A stretch of DNA of 12,495 nucleotides from Desulfatitalea sp. UBA4791 (GCA_002402905.1 DHGT01000091.1:1-12495), one strand, 5' to 3'; positions 1 through 6,699 are shown, counted from the first letter of the stretch. The notes: generated from the letters alone by a model not told the origin. A program made the numbers and translations.

Positions 1-1706
1 CCGTCACTGGAGAAGCGCCGGACCGCCGTATGCGGCATCAAGGTGACCGTGGGCAGTTTCTCGATCCGCACCAGCATCAATTTTTTGGTGATCATCTCCA
101 TCATGGACCCGATGGGATCGGTTCGCTTGGTGGCCACCACCTCGAATCCGGCCTGGCCGAGCTTTTCGGCGATCTCGAGCCCGGTCCGGCCCGCTCCGAT
201 CACCAGGACCCTGGGGCCTTTGACACTTTTAAGACCAGCGAAATACGCCACCGATGTCATCCAGTATTGGCTATCCAGCCCATCGATTCCAGGGATGTTC
301 TGAACGGCGCCGGTGGCCCAGACGAGCAGGTCCGGCCCGGTCTGCCGCACCAGGGACAGATCCACCGCCTTTCCAGTCATCACGTTTTTGGCCACGCGTT
401 GGGTCTGCCGCTTCAGGCTGTCCAGTCCGGCCTGCATGGTCTGCTTGCCGGGTGCCTGCCAGGCCAGATTGAACTGACCACCCAATTGTTCCGCCTTCTC
501 GGCCAGCGTCACGTCGTGCCCCCGGCGGGCCAGATAGAGTGCAGCGCTCATGCCGGCCGGGCCGCCGCCGGCCACCAGGACCTTCATGGGTTTGGAGGTT
601 TTTTCCAGCGGCGGGTTGCCGACTTCCGGATTGAGATTGCAGCCGATGGGTTCACCGTTGCGGACACGATGCAGGCAGCCTTGCAGACAGTACCCGCAGG
701 CGAAGGCTTGGGAGGCGTCATCGCGCGCCCATTTTTCAATTAACTGCGGATCGGCGATCAGGGGACGGCCCAGGGCGACGAGGTCGACCTGGCCGGACTC
801 GCGAAGCGCCTTGACCCGGTCCATGCGCCCCATTCGGCCGGCGGCGATCAGGGGCAGCGCGGTGTGGGCGCGCACCCAGGCCAAGGCATCGTTCTGGGGC
901 TTTTCCGGCAGACTCGAATGGTGAAAGTACCAGGGCGGACTGAAGCAGGATGTTCCCATGCCCACGTGGACGGCCGCAACGCCGGATGATTCGGCCAGTT
1001 TGAGCATCGGCAACAGATCGTCCGGTTGGATGCCGAATTCCGGCGACATTTCACTGCCGGAGATTCTGACGATCAACGGCATTTGGGGTGCCGCCCCACG
1101 CACCGCTTCCAAAACCCGCGTGGCGAACAACAGACGGTTGGCGCCGTACGCGTCGGTCCGCTTGTTGATTTTGGAGTTGAGAAACTGGGAGATGAGGTAG
1201 CCGTGCCCGGCTTGTATTTCGATCAGATCGAAGCCGGCCAAAGCGGCCCGTTGGGCCGCGGTCCCATACCCTTGTACGATGGCGTCGATCTGGGCGTCCT
1301 TCAGCACCTCGGCGGTCTGGCCGGTGGTGGGGCAGGTCAGTGCCGATGGCGCCAAAGGGGTGGTGCCGCTCGCCTTGGGGTTGGCCGCGCCGCCGGCATG
1401 ATTCAGGTGCAGGCAGGCCAACCGTCCTTCCTGGTGAATTGCCGTTACGATCTTTTTCAATTCGTCCACGCTCTCTTCCAGATGAACGCAAAGCTGCTTG
1501 GGATGCTCTCTGCCGTTCACCGTGACCGCAACGGGTTCGAGAATGACGATGGCCGGTCCGTTGTGGGCGATTTGACGATAGAAAGTGACCTGTCGCTCCG
1601 TGACCTTGCCTTGGGGTGTCCCACAGGCGGTCTTGATGGGGGGAAACACGAAACGGTTGGCCAGGGTCAAATTTCCGAGGGACATGGGTTCAAACATGGT
1701 TTTCAT
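1..1706 (-). CDS. NADH:flavin oxidoreductase / 2,4-dienoyl-CoA reductase-type Fe-S flavoprotein (3' end cut by window)
   Basis: The first 568 residues are present; the frame stays open through the left edge, so roughly 80-110 C-terminal residues are missing compared with the family (about 650-670 aa). The protein starts with an old-yellow-enzyme-type FMN barrel: a typical N-terminus (GNLTLANRF), HAGGAANPK, and HGYLISQFL with the candidate catalytic Tyr170. A phosphate-binding stretch GRPLIADP follows. Cys337, Cys340, Cys344 and Cys356 form the Cx2Cx3Cx11C 4Fe-4S motif. An FAD Rossmann motif GGGPAG lies at 380-385 and a second nucleotide-binding motif GAGRTG at 504-509. Such enzymes pass hydride from NAD(P)H via FAD and Fe-S to FMN and reduce an activated C=C bond, in the cytosol. 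The WHE motif carrying the second catalytic His of E. coli FadH is not evident; the region reads SPPWYFHH (256-263). The substrate is therefore unknown, and relatives also include enoate reductases and amine dehydrogenases. The start was chosen for family fit; AGGA lies 12 nt upstream. Confidence 0.93.
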   Translation of the reverse strand, partial: MKTMFEPMSLGNLTLANRFVFPPIKTACGTPQGKVTERQVTFYRQIAHNGPAIVILEPVAVTVNGREHPKQLCVHLEESVDELKKIVTAIHQEGRLACLHLNHAGGAANPKASGTTPLAPSALTCPTTGQTAEVLKDAQIDAIVQGYGTAAQRAALAGFDLIEIQAGHGYLISQFLNSKINKRTDAYGANRLLFATRVLEAVRGAAPQMPLIVRISGSEMSPEFGIQPDDLLPMLKLAESSGVAAVHVGMGTSCFSPPWYFHHSSLPEKPQNDALAWVRAHTALPLIAAGRMGRMDRVKALRESGQVDLVALGRPLIADPQLIEKWARDDASQAFACGYCLQGCLHRVRNGEPIGCNLNPEVGNPPLEKTSKPMKVLVAGGGPAGMSAALYLARRGHDVTLAEKAEQLGGQFNLAWQAPGKQTMQAGLDSLKRQTQRVAKNVMTGKAVDLSLVRQTGPDLLVWATGAVQNIPGIDGLDSQYWMTSVAYFAGLKSVKGPRVLVIGAGRTGLEIAEKLGQAGFEVVATKRTDPIGSMMEMITKKLMLVRIEKLPTVTLMPHTAVRRFSSD

Positions 1707-1742
1707 GGCTTTCATCCATCCTGGGTTTGCGGTGGGGGAAAC

Positions 1743-1765
1743 GGTTGCACATCTTGGGTGCAACC
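1743..1765. repeat. Inverted repeat in the leader of the oxidoreductase gene
   Basis: GGTTGCAC (1743-1750) and GTGCAACC (1758-1765) are perfect 8-bp complementary arms around a 7-nt spacer. The repeat lies 37-59 nt upstream of the oxidoreductase start, and downstream of the candidate start site if the sigma-54-like promoter at 1795-1810 is used. No T-run follows on either strand, so it does not look like an intrinsic terminator. It could be an operator or an RNA hairpin in the 5' leader. Confidence 0.55.
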
Positions 1766-1794
1766 CGGCGTTTGCCTGATGATACCCGAAGGTT

Positions 1795-1810
1795 TACACA
1801 TTTTATGCCA
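1795..1810 (-). promoter_or_regulatory. Degenerate sigma-54-like promoter facing the oxidoreductase gene
   Basis: On the minus strand the sequence reads TGGCATAAAATGTGTA. Compared with the sigma-54 consensus TGGCAYRNNNNTTGCW, the -24 block is perfect but the -12 block is GTGTA instead of TTGCA, with GT in place of the usually invariant GC. Transcription would start near 1784, about 78 nt before the start codon. The adjacent divergent gene encodes a sigma-54 activator, which makes the site plausible, but the -12 mismatch keeps confidence low. Confidence 0.3.
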
Positions 1811-1904
1811 GGTGTATCCATCGGCCGGCCGGACCTGAGCCTTTCGTCTAACCGTCGTGTAACCCATTGGGATCGCAGCACGATCGTTGATTTGAACCTA
1901 CCGG

Positions 1905-1933
1905 TTGACAGTTTCGGATACGTTACCTATGAT
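1905..1933 (+). promoter_or_regulatory. Sigma-70 promoter of the PAS/sigma-54 activator gene
   Basis: A consensus -35 box TTGACA (1905-1910) is separated by exactly 17 bp from TATGAT (1928-1933), a one-mismatch -10 box. Transcription would begin near 1940 and give a leader of about 60 nt. The leader is almost filled by the GTAAC/GTTAC array, and one half-site (GTTAC, 1922-1926) sits inside the promoter spacer. This is the strongest promoter match in the window. Confidence 0.75.
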
Positions 1934-1938
1934 GGCGG

Positions 1939-1982
1939 GTAACGTTTTGTAACGTTACCGTAACGGTTACCGTAACGGTTAC
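1939..1982. repeat. Tandem palindromic GTAAC/GTTAC array (probable operator)
   Basis: Four units follow each other at 10-12 bp: GTAACGTTTT (1939-1948), GTAACGTTAC (1949-1958) and CGTAACGGTTAC twice (1959-1970, 1971-1982). Three contain palindromes (1949-1958, 1960-1970, 1972-1982); the first keeps only the left half. Seven half-sites fall in 44 bp, with further copies at 1922-1926 and 1859-1863. The repeat period is close to one DNA turn, so bound dimers would sit on nearly the same face. The array starts at the predicted transcription start of the activator gene and ends just before its ribosome binding site, fitting autorepression. It also lies about 155-200 bp upstream of the candidate oxidoreductase start site, fitting an activator-binding enhancer. 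Which protein binds it is inferred. Confidence 0.75.
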
Positions 1983-1999
1983 TTGGAGCCGAGGCCGCC

Positions 2000-3388
2000 A
2001 TGCCGGAAAAAATTCATGCCTTGTGGAACACCCGTTTCCTGACCCAGATCATCGATTCGATGGCCGACGGGGTCTTTACCCTGGATGCCGAGGGCCATAT
2101 CACCTCCTGGAACCCGGCCATGGAGCGCATTTGCGGCTATTCGGCCGCCGAGGCGCTCGGCCAGACCTGCCGCATATTAGGCTGCAGCCGATGTTTCGGC
2201 CGCGACTGCCCGGTGGATCACCAGGCCTGCGGCCTGTTGCGCCAGGGCCGGGCCGAGGACAACGAGTGCCTGCTGCGCCACCGGGACGGGCATGACGTGC
2301 CGGTGATCAAAACGGCCCGGGCCGTGTACGGCGATGGCGGCAAGATCATCGGGGCTGTGGAAACGGTGACCGACTTGACCGAGCTGAAAAAGGCGCGCCA
2401 GATGGCCGATGCCGCCCTTCAGCGGCTCGAGGAGCGCTTCCGTTTCGATCGCATCGTCGGCAAAAGCAAAGGCATGCTGGATGTGTTTGACGCCATTCGG
2501 GCCGCGGCGGCGAGTCGGGCCACTGTCCTGATCCAAGGGGAGAGCGGCACGGGCAAGGAGTTGGTGGCCGCCGCGATCCATTACAACAGCGATGTGGCTG
2601 CCAGGCCCATGGTAACGGTCAATTGCAGCGCACTTTCGGAAACTCTTCTGGAGAGCGAACTTTTCGGCCACATGCGCGGGTCGTTCACCGGGGCGCATCG
2701 GGATCGGGTCGGTCGGTTCGAGGAAGCGGACGGCGGAACGATCTTCCTGGATGAAATCGGAGAACTGAGTCCCTTCATCCAGGTCAAGTTGCTCCGGGTG
2801 CTTCAGGAGCGGGAAATCGAGCGGGTGGGAGATTCACGGCGCCGTAAGATCGATATCCGTGTCGTCGCCGCTACGCACAACGATCTATATGCCTTGGTCC
2901 AAAAAGGGGCCTTTCGTGAGGATCTTTACTATCGGCTCAAGGTTTTCCCCATAGCGCTGCCGCCGCTACGCGAACGCCGCGAGGACATTCCCCTGCTCGT
3001 GAGCCATTTCATCGAAAGCCAGAACGAGGCGACCGGCAAACAGATTCGCGGCGCCAGCGAAGCGGCGATGCGCCACTTGCTGGATTACCCATGGCCAGGC
3101 AATGTGCGCGAACTGGAAAACGCCATCGAGCACGCCTTTGTCGTCTGCCGCCATGCGGAGATCGACACGCGTCATCTGCCGGTGGAAATCCGTACCGGCC
3201 ACCGCCTCGCGCCGAAACCGGCACGACTGCGACGGCCCGGTCGGGATTTGACACCCGACCGGCTGACGGCGTTGCTGGACGAATGCGATTGGAACAAGGC
3301 CGAAGCCGCCCGGCGTCTGGGCATCAGTCGCACGGCGGTCTGGAAGTACATGAAGAAGTGGCGGATAAAGTTGTCACCGGAAGTGTAG
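2000..3388 (+). CDS. Sigma-54-dependent transcriptional activator with cysteine-rich PAS domain (PAS-AAA+-Fis HTH)
   Basis: This 462-residue bacterial enhancer-binding protein would remodel sigma-54 RNA polymerase using ATP. A PAS sensor spans about 12-128 and carries six cysteines in a short stretch (57, 62, 65, 70, 77, 90) plus Cys45, suggesting a metal, Fe-S or redox sensor. A short helical linker leads to the AAA+ domain (about 150-395). That domain has Walker A GESGTGKE (180-187), GSFTGA (227-232, a Ser variant of the sigma-54-contacting GAFTGA loop), Walker B with Asp251/Glu252, and WPGNVREL (365-372). The C-terminal Fis-type helix-turn-helix covers about 416-455 (NKAEAARRLGISRTAVWKYM). 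There is no receiver domain, so it probably senses a ligand or redox state directly. GAGG (1991-1994) lies 5 nt before the ATG. The likely target is the divergent oxidoreductase gene, and the leader array suggests self-control. Confidence 0.93.
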   Translation: MPEKIHALWNTRFLTQIIDSMADGVFTLDAEGHITSWNPAMERICGYSAAEALGQTCRILGCSRCFGRDCPVDHQACGLLRQGRAEDNECLLRHRDGHDVPVIKTARAVYGDGGKIIGAVETVTDLTELKKARQMADAALQRLEERFRFDRIVGKSKGMLDVFDAIRAAAASRATVLIQGESGTGKELVAAAIHYNSDVAARPMVTVNCSALSETLLESELFGHMRGSFTGAHRDRVGRFEEADGGTIFLDEIGELSPFIQVKLLRVLQEREIERVGDSRRRKIDIRVVAATHNDLYALVQKGAFREDLYYRLKVFPIALPPLRERREDIPLLVSHFIESQNEATGKQIRGASEAAMRHLLDYPWPGNVRELENAIEHAFVVCRHAEIDTRHLPVEIRTGHRLAPKPARLRRPGRDLTPDRLTALLDECDWNKAEAARRLGISRTAVWKYMKKWRIKLSPEV

Positions 3389-3445
3389 ACCGGCCGAATA
3401 CCCGGACGGCGGGCCGCACCCGTACCGTTTGAATCCCGCACCACC

Positions 3446-3745
3446 TCAGTGGGGATACATCCCCAGTTGATACTCCTCGAACTCGGTCTCTCCATCGAGA
3501 TATTCGTTGATTTGCTTGTTTACGGCCACTCTCTCCTCGCTGTTTTTCCAGACATTCCACTGCTTGAGCGTTTCCCAGGTCGAGGCGACCACCACCCGGT
3601 AGGGATCCTTGATATCCCACATGGTTTCAGACGACAGATAGCCATCCTGCCCCATGGCACCGTATCGGTGTTCTCGAATCATTTTCACAATTTCTTTGAA
3701 GTGTTTTTCCTTGAAACGTCTTTTGATCAGAATTCTGACGGCCAT
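3446..3745 (-). CDS. Antibiotic biosynthesis monooxygenase (ABM)-fold protein
   Basis: This 99-residue cytosolic protein has the look of the ABM ferredoxin-like fold. It begins with the strand MAVRILIKR, has a helix with charged residues (about 12-26), then QDGYLSSETM, DPYRVVVASTW and a Trp-rich helix (ETLKQWNVWKNSEER, about 57-71). Family members are dimeric, cofactor-free monooxygenases, haem-degrading enzymes or proteins of unknown role; nothing here identifies the substrate. A strong ribosome binding site (AAAGGAGA, complement of 3751-3758) is spaced correctly for this ATG. The gene follows the Lon-to-YcaO group on the same strand after 279 bp, so it may be read through or have its own promoter. 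It converges with the activator gene, with 57 bp between stop codons and no clear intrinsic terminator. Confidence 0.85.
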   Translation of the reverse strand: MAVRILIKRRFKEKHFKEIVKMIREHRYGAMGQDGYLSSETMWDIKDPYRVVVASTWETLKQWNVWKNSEERVAVNKQINEYLDGETEFEEYQLGMYPH

Positions 3746-3976
3746 GGCACTCTCCTTTCTTTATGGGTTAAGAACGAAAACAGCCATACGCGGAAGATGA
3801 CACCCCCGGCAATGGATCATGCGGCCGAATGCGAATAAACGAGAACCCGTTTGGAAAGGAAACGTCAAACCGGAGCGAGTGAATTGCAGAAACGATGATC
3901 ACGGACAAAGAAGGTCAGATGAGGCTGTTGATATAGTCTCTAATCGGCCGGTGCCATCTGTCAACAGGAATTTTGC

Positions 3977-4015
3977 CACCGGGCGGGGAGTGCGGCATCG
4001 GCCCTGCACCCGGTG
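3977..4015. repeat. Imperfect inverted repeat downstream of the YcaO gene
   Basis: CACCGGG (3977-3983) pairs with CCCGGTG (4009-4015). Inside, GTGCGGC can alternatively pair with GCC and GCAC around an ATCG loop, so an extended hairpin is possible. It starts about 10 nt past the YcaO stop on the minus strand. No U-run follows in that direction, so it is not a standard intrinsic terminator; it could stabilise the 3' end or mark a processing site. I see no other convincing element in 3746-4024 apart from the ribosome binding site of the ABM-fold gene. Confidence 0.4.
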
Positions 4016-4024
4016 CCGGTGCCG

Positions 4025-5344
4025 TCACTCGCCAGGAAAGAACGAGTCCATCGCGGTTTTAAAATGCTCCCCCCGCCATGCGGCATCCGGACGGGTGTCC
4101 ACGGAGGTCAGAATGTCTTTGTTCACAAATGGAAGGAAATCCGAAATACCCGGCAGAACGACCCGTACCACTGGGAACTGCAAGACCGGGTGGGTGAGGT
4201 CCAGGACGATGAAGTCGGTTTCAAGTGCCTGGCAAATCTTTTTGATGGCTTCGATTTCAGACAAGATATCCTTGCTTTGCGTGCCTCTGTAGGCAATGGC
4301 CTCGCCTTGTTCGAGGAAGGAAATATCCTTTTGAGAAATAGAGCACTTGAACAGCAGATAGAGATTTTCGATGCGGGAGCGATGCATGACGGGCCGGTCG
4401 AGATTGGGGGTGGGGATTTTCAGTGTACCGCGTCCCTGCATGACTTCGGTCAGGCAGCGGCTGAGCGCCTCATCCAGGTTGAACGACACGCCGGGAACGA
4501 GGATTTTATGTTCCAGTCGGCCGGGCCGCAGATTGTGATTGATGAAAAACACACCGATACTGGGAAATTGCCCCCCCATGGAAAGATCTTTCAGGATGAT
4601 CTCGACATTTTCCTTTTCATAAAAGGCCATCATGGATTTCAAGCGGTCATTTCCCAGCGTCTCCTTGTCGATGCTGGGAACACGCTTCTCGGGTGCGATG
4701 ATTTGAATCTGGGTGTAACGCTCAAACACCTCGCAGCTGGCCTGCACGATCGCTTCTTCCAGCGTGTTGCCGGCGGCCATGCCGTTGGATGCGTTGATGT
4801 ACGCGATGAAATTGATGGGGACCTTGATGGTTTTATCCTGCAGCACCGAATAACCGTCCACCCAATGCCGGGCCATCTGGCTGTTTTTGATGTTCTCGAT
4901 GGCCGTTGGATGCAAGTGGGGCTGGTTGCACAACAACCTTTCAATGGTGAGGTGCTCCTCCTGCAGATCCGCCTGGTGGCTGTTGACATACCCGTCCAGC
5001 CACTCATAGTTCAAGAAGCGGTTGACCTGGCGGCCATACAGGGCCGGCATGTTGAAGCGGACCTGCTCTTCAAAATCCTGGAAGAACATCCCGCCGCTGA
5101 ACCGTTCGGCCAGTTCCGCGTGGGCACTCGCCTTGCAGAGCCCGGCCGTCAGTCCCTTGCCTTGACACTGCAGGTTGATGGTATCGATACAGATTTGAGA
5201 CCAGTGGATGTCCTCGGCGACCTGAAAGGGCATATACCGGATCGGGTAGCCCATTCGTTCGAAACCGGCGACGATTTTTTCGACCGTGCTGACCGGTGTA
5301 TCGGTTTTTCCAAATTCGTTGCGCACATAATTCCTGAACTGCAT
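4025..5344 (-). CDS. YcaO-domain protein (ATP-dependent backbone-modifying enzyme family)
   Basis: This 439-residue protein carries the ATP/Mg-binding signature of the YcaO superfamily, whose members activate peptide-backbone amides to form azolines, thioamides or amidines. Visible blocks are GKG (62-64), the acidic helix ASAHAELAERF (72-82, with Glu77, Glu80 and Arg81), SNGMAAGNTLEEA (186-198) and ASCEVFERY (202-210, with Glu205, Glu208 and Arg209). The C-terminus ends FFPGE and lacks the PxPxP tail of azoline-forming enzymes. No TfuA gene or dehydrogenase lies nearby, so a thiazole/oxazole bacteriocin pathway is unlikely. The true substrate is unknown, and modification of a cellular protein is one possibility. 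The frame could begin at a GTG at 5374, overlapping the upstream gene. I chose the ATG at 5344 because AGAGGAAGG (complement of 5351-5359) sits 6 nt before it. The gene follows the 124-residue gene after 16 nt, so the two are likely co-translated. Confidence 0.9.
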   Translation of the reverse strand: MQFRNYVRNEFGKTDTPVSTVEKIVAGFERMGYPIRYMPFQVAEDIHWSQICIDTINLQCQGKGLTAGLCKASAHAELAERFSGGMFFQDFEEQVRFNMPALYGRQVNRFLNYEWLDGYVNSHQADLQEEHLTIERLLCNQPHLHPTAIENIKNSQMARHWVDGYSVLQDKTIKVPINFIAYINASNGMAAGNTLEEAIVQASCEVFERYTQIQIIAPEKRVPSIDKETLGNDRLKSMMAFYEKENVEIILKDLSMGGQFPSIGVFFINHNLRPGRLEHKILVPGVSFNLDEALSRCLTEVMQGRGTLKIPTPNLDRPVMHRSRIENLYLLFKCSISQKDISFLEQGEAIAYRGTQSKDILSEIEAIKKICQALETDFIVLDLTHPVLQFPVVRVVLPGISDFLPFVNKDILTSVDTRPDAAWRGEHFKTAMDSFFPGE

Positions 5345-5360
5345 TCGATCCCTTCCTCTA

Positions 5361-5735
5361 TCAAATGACGCCACCCAGTAACTGGATATTTTCCTCTATC
5401 TTTTTAAGGCGAAATTTATCTGACTCCGATTTCTTCTGGAGCGTGTTCACGACATCCTGGACGACGGTTCCCATCAGGGCCTTGTCGGACGCCAGTTTTT
5501 CCCTGAGAAAATCCACCACCCGGGGGACCGCGGTTTCATTGACGTATGGCTCCCAATTGGCAAGGCTGTCGTTGTACTTTTTACAGGCGTCAATGATCAC
5601 TCGGAATTGGCACTCCAACAGCCATTTGGCCTCGACGATCAAGTCCTTGTCCCGCGGTTCCTCGATAAGGCCGACCATTTCGTATAATTCATCCAGCATC
5701 TGGGCTTCTGTCTTTGATTGGGTTGAATCAGACAT
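5361..5735 (-). CDS. Conserved-looking hypothetical protein, YcaO-linked (124 aa)
   Basis: I do not recognise this family. The protein is small, soluble, charged and probably all-helical: helices are suggested at about 9-24, 29-56, 69-88 and a C-terminal amphipathic helix at about 90-119 that could form a coiled coil. It has no signal peptide, no membrane segment and two cysteines (42, 51). The frame also allows a GTG at 5741, but the ATG at 5735 has AGAGG (complement of 5741-5745) at 5-nt spacing, continuing as GTGAT, an excellent match to the 16S rRNA tail. Its stop is 16 nt before the YcaO start and its start is 37 nt after the stress-protein stop. The tight coupling suggests a partner, adaptor or substrate of the YcaO enzyme. 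That role is inferred only from position. Confidence 0.8.
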   Translation of the reverse strand: MSDSTQSKTEAQMLDELYEMVGLIEEPRDKDLIVEAKWLLECQFRVIIDACKKYNDSLANWEPYVNETAVPRVVDFLREKLASDKALMGTVVQDVVNTLQKKSESDKFRLKKIEENIQLLGGVI

Positions 5736-5772
5736 AATCACCTCTGCATTCCTAAAAATACCATTTGAAAAA

Positions 5773-6627
5773 TCACCGGATCAACAGGACCGGATTGACC
5801 ATTTCGTCGATCAAACCGCAGAGCCGATCCCCGCCAAACCACTCCTCCAGGCAGGGGAGAATCACCGGCCCCGGGGTCTCGCGCTGGATGCGTTCGGCCA
5901 GTTCCCTCGAGGTGGGCTTGAGCACGGCACGGAATCGCGCCTCGATCTCCTGCGAGCGAAGCAGTGCCCGGGCCTGTTCCCGGTGGCTTTCCACCGCTTC
6001 ACTGCTATCACCGATCACGAAAACGATCATCGGTGTGTCGTGGAGCTTGGCGAGAAAACCGGCCGTTTCCAGCGCCTGGCCAGCGGCTGGACTGCCGTCG
6101 TATACCACGGCCAAGGGTGTGCCGGCAAACAAGACCCGGGTTTGCAGGATCAGGGTCATGCCCTGGCGCTGCATCAACAGGGCGCGGACCGTCGATCCCG
6201 TGCGTTGGGTGCCGGGCAATGAACGACCGATCTTGCCCAACACCACCAGGTCGATATCGGCCGCCGCCGATAGCACCTGGGCGCCGACATCGCCCCGGGC
6301 CGTGCGGAATTCCCAGGCAATTCCATATTGGTCGGCGATCTGAGCCAGCGTGCTGCGGATACGATCGGCCTGAATGCGCAGCTGCAGTGCCATTTCCAGG
6401 GAATTGATTTCACGCGGGCCGGGTCCGTAGAAACTGATTTCCCTGGCAAACGGCAATTCGGCGAGGCGCAACAGGTTGATGTCCTCCACGAACAGTCCCA
6501 GCACTTGGGCATTGAAGCGGCCCGCCAGGTCGATGGCGGCGTGCAACGCATTCACGCTGGATGACGATGCATCCAATGCCACCAGGATCCTGCCAATGGG
6601 TGAACGCCGTGAGTGGGTGTCGTTCAT
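5773..6627 (-). CDS. Tandem-domain universal stress protein (UspA family)
   Basis: This 284-residue protein consists of two Usp domains in tandem. The first (about 10-162) starts with the strand GRILVALDAS, with Asp19 at the usual nucleotide-binding position. It also has the Gx2Gx9G(S/T) ATP loop as Gly131, Gly134, Gly144 and Ser145. The second (about 168-284) retains the VVYDGS strand and a final strand VNPVLLIR, but not the glycine loop, so only the first domain is likely to bind ATP. Usp proteins act in the cytosol in stress and starvation responses, usually without a defined reaction. Two ATGs lie close together (6633 and 6627). AAGG is only 3 nt from the first and 9 nt from the second, so 6627 is preferred. 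The gene follows the Lon-family gene after 72 nt and probably shares its transcript. Confidence 0.92.
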   Translation of the reverse strand: MNDTHSRRSPIGRILVALDASSSSVNALHAAIDLAGRFNAQVLGLFVEDINLLRLAELPFAREISFYGPGPREINSLEMALQLRIQADRIRSTLAQIADQYGIAWEFRTARGDVGAQVLSAAADIDLVVLGKIGRSLPGTQRTGSTVRALLMQRQGMTLILQTRVLFAGTPLAVVYDGSPAAGQALETAGFLAKLHDTPMIVFVIGDSSEAVESHREQARALLRSQEIEARFRAVLKPTSRELAERIQRETPGPVILPCLEEWFGGDRLCGLIDEMVNPVLLIR

Positions 6628-6699
6628 GATCATGGACCTTTTTTTGCGGTTTTACCAATGGCGCAACAATCGATCTTCGGCACAACCCCACGCCGTCGC

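Noticed and set aside
1743..1765. Inverted repeat as an intrinsic terminator
   Set aside because: No T-run follows the stem on either strand, and it lies upstream of a gene start rather than after a stop.
30..1838. Plus-strand open frames across the left end
   Set aside because: The minus strand is continuously open for 568 codons with flavin, Fe-S and nucleotide-binding motifs, so the plus-strand frames are shadows.
3389..3445. Bidirectional terminator between the convergent activator and ABM-fold genes
   Set aside because: The 57-bp gap is GC-rich with only short imperfect dyads and no stem followed by T residues.
3761..3820. 19-codon minus-strand frame with a CxxCH motif between YcaO and the ABM gene, considered as a YcaO precursor peptide or haem-binding peptide
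   Set aside because: It has no ribosome binding site before its ATG and no leader-like features. A frame this short is expected by chance.
4025..5344. Azole-forming bacteriocin (thiazole/oxazole-modified microcin) cluster
   Set aside because: The YcaO lacks a PxPxP C-terminus, and no dehydrogenase, RRE/E1-like partner, exporter of that type or precursor peptide is present nearby.
4013..5368. Long plus-strand open frame opposite the YcaO gene (451 codons)
   Set aside because: It is the antisense shadow of a gene with clear YcaO motifs and a good ribosome binding site. Its own translation shows no recognisable domain.
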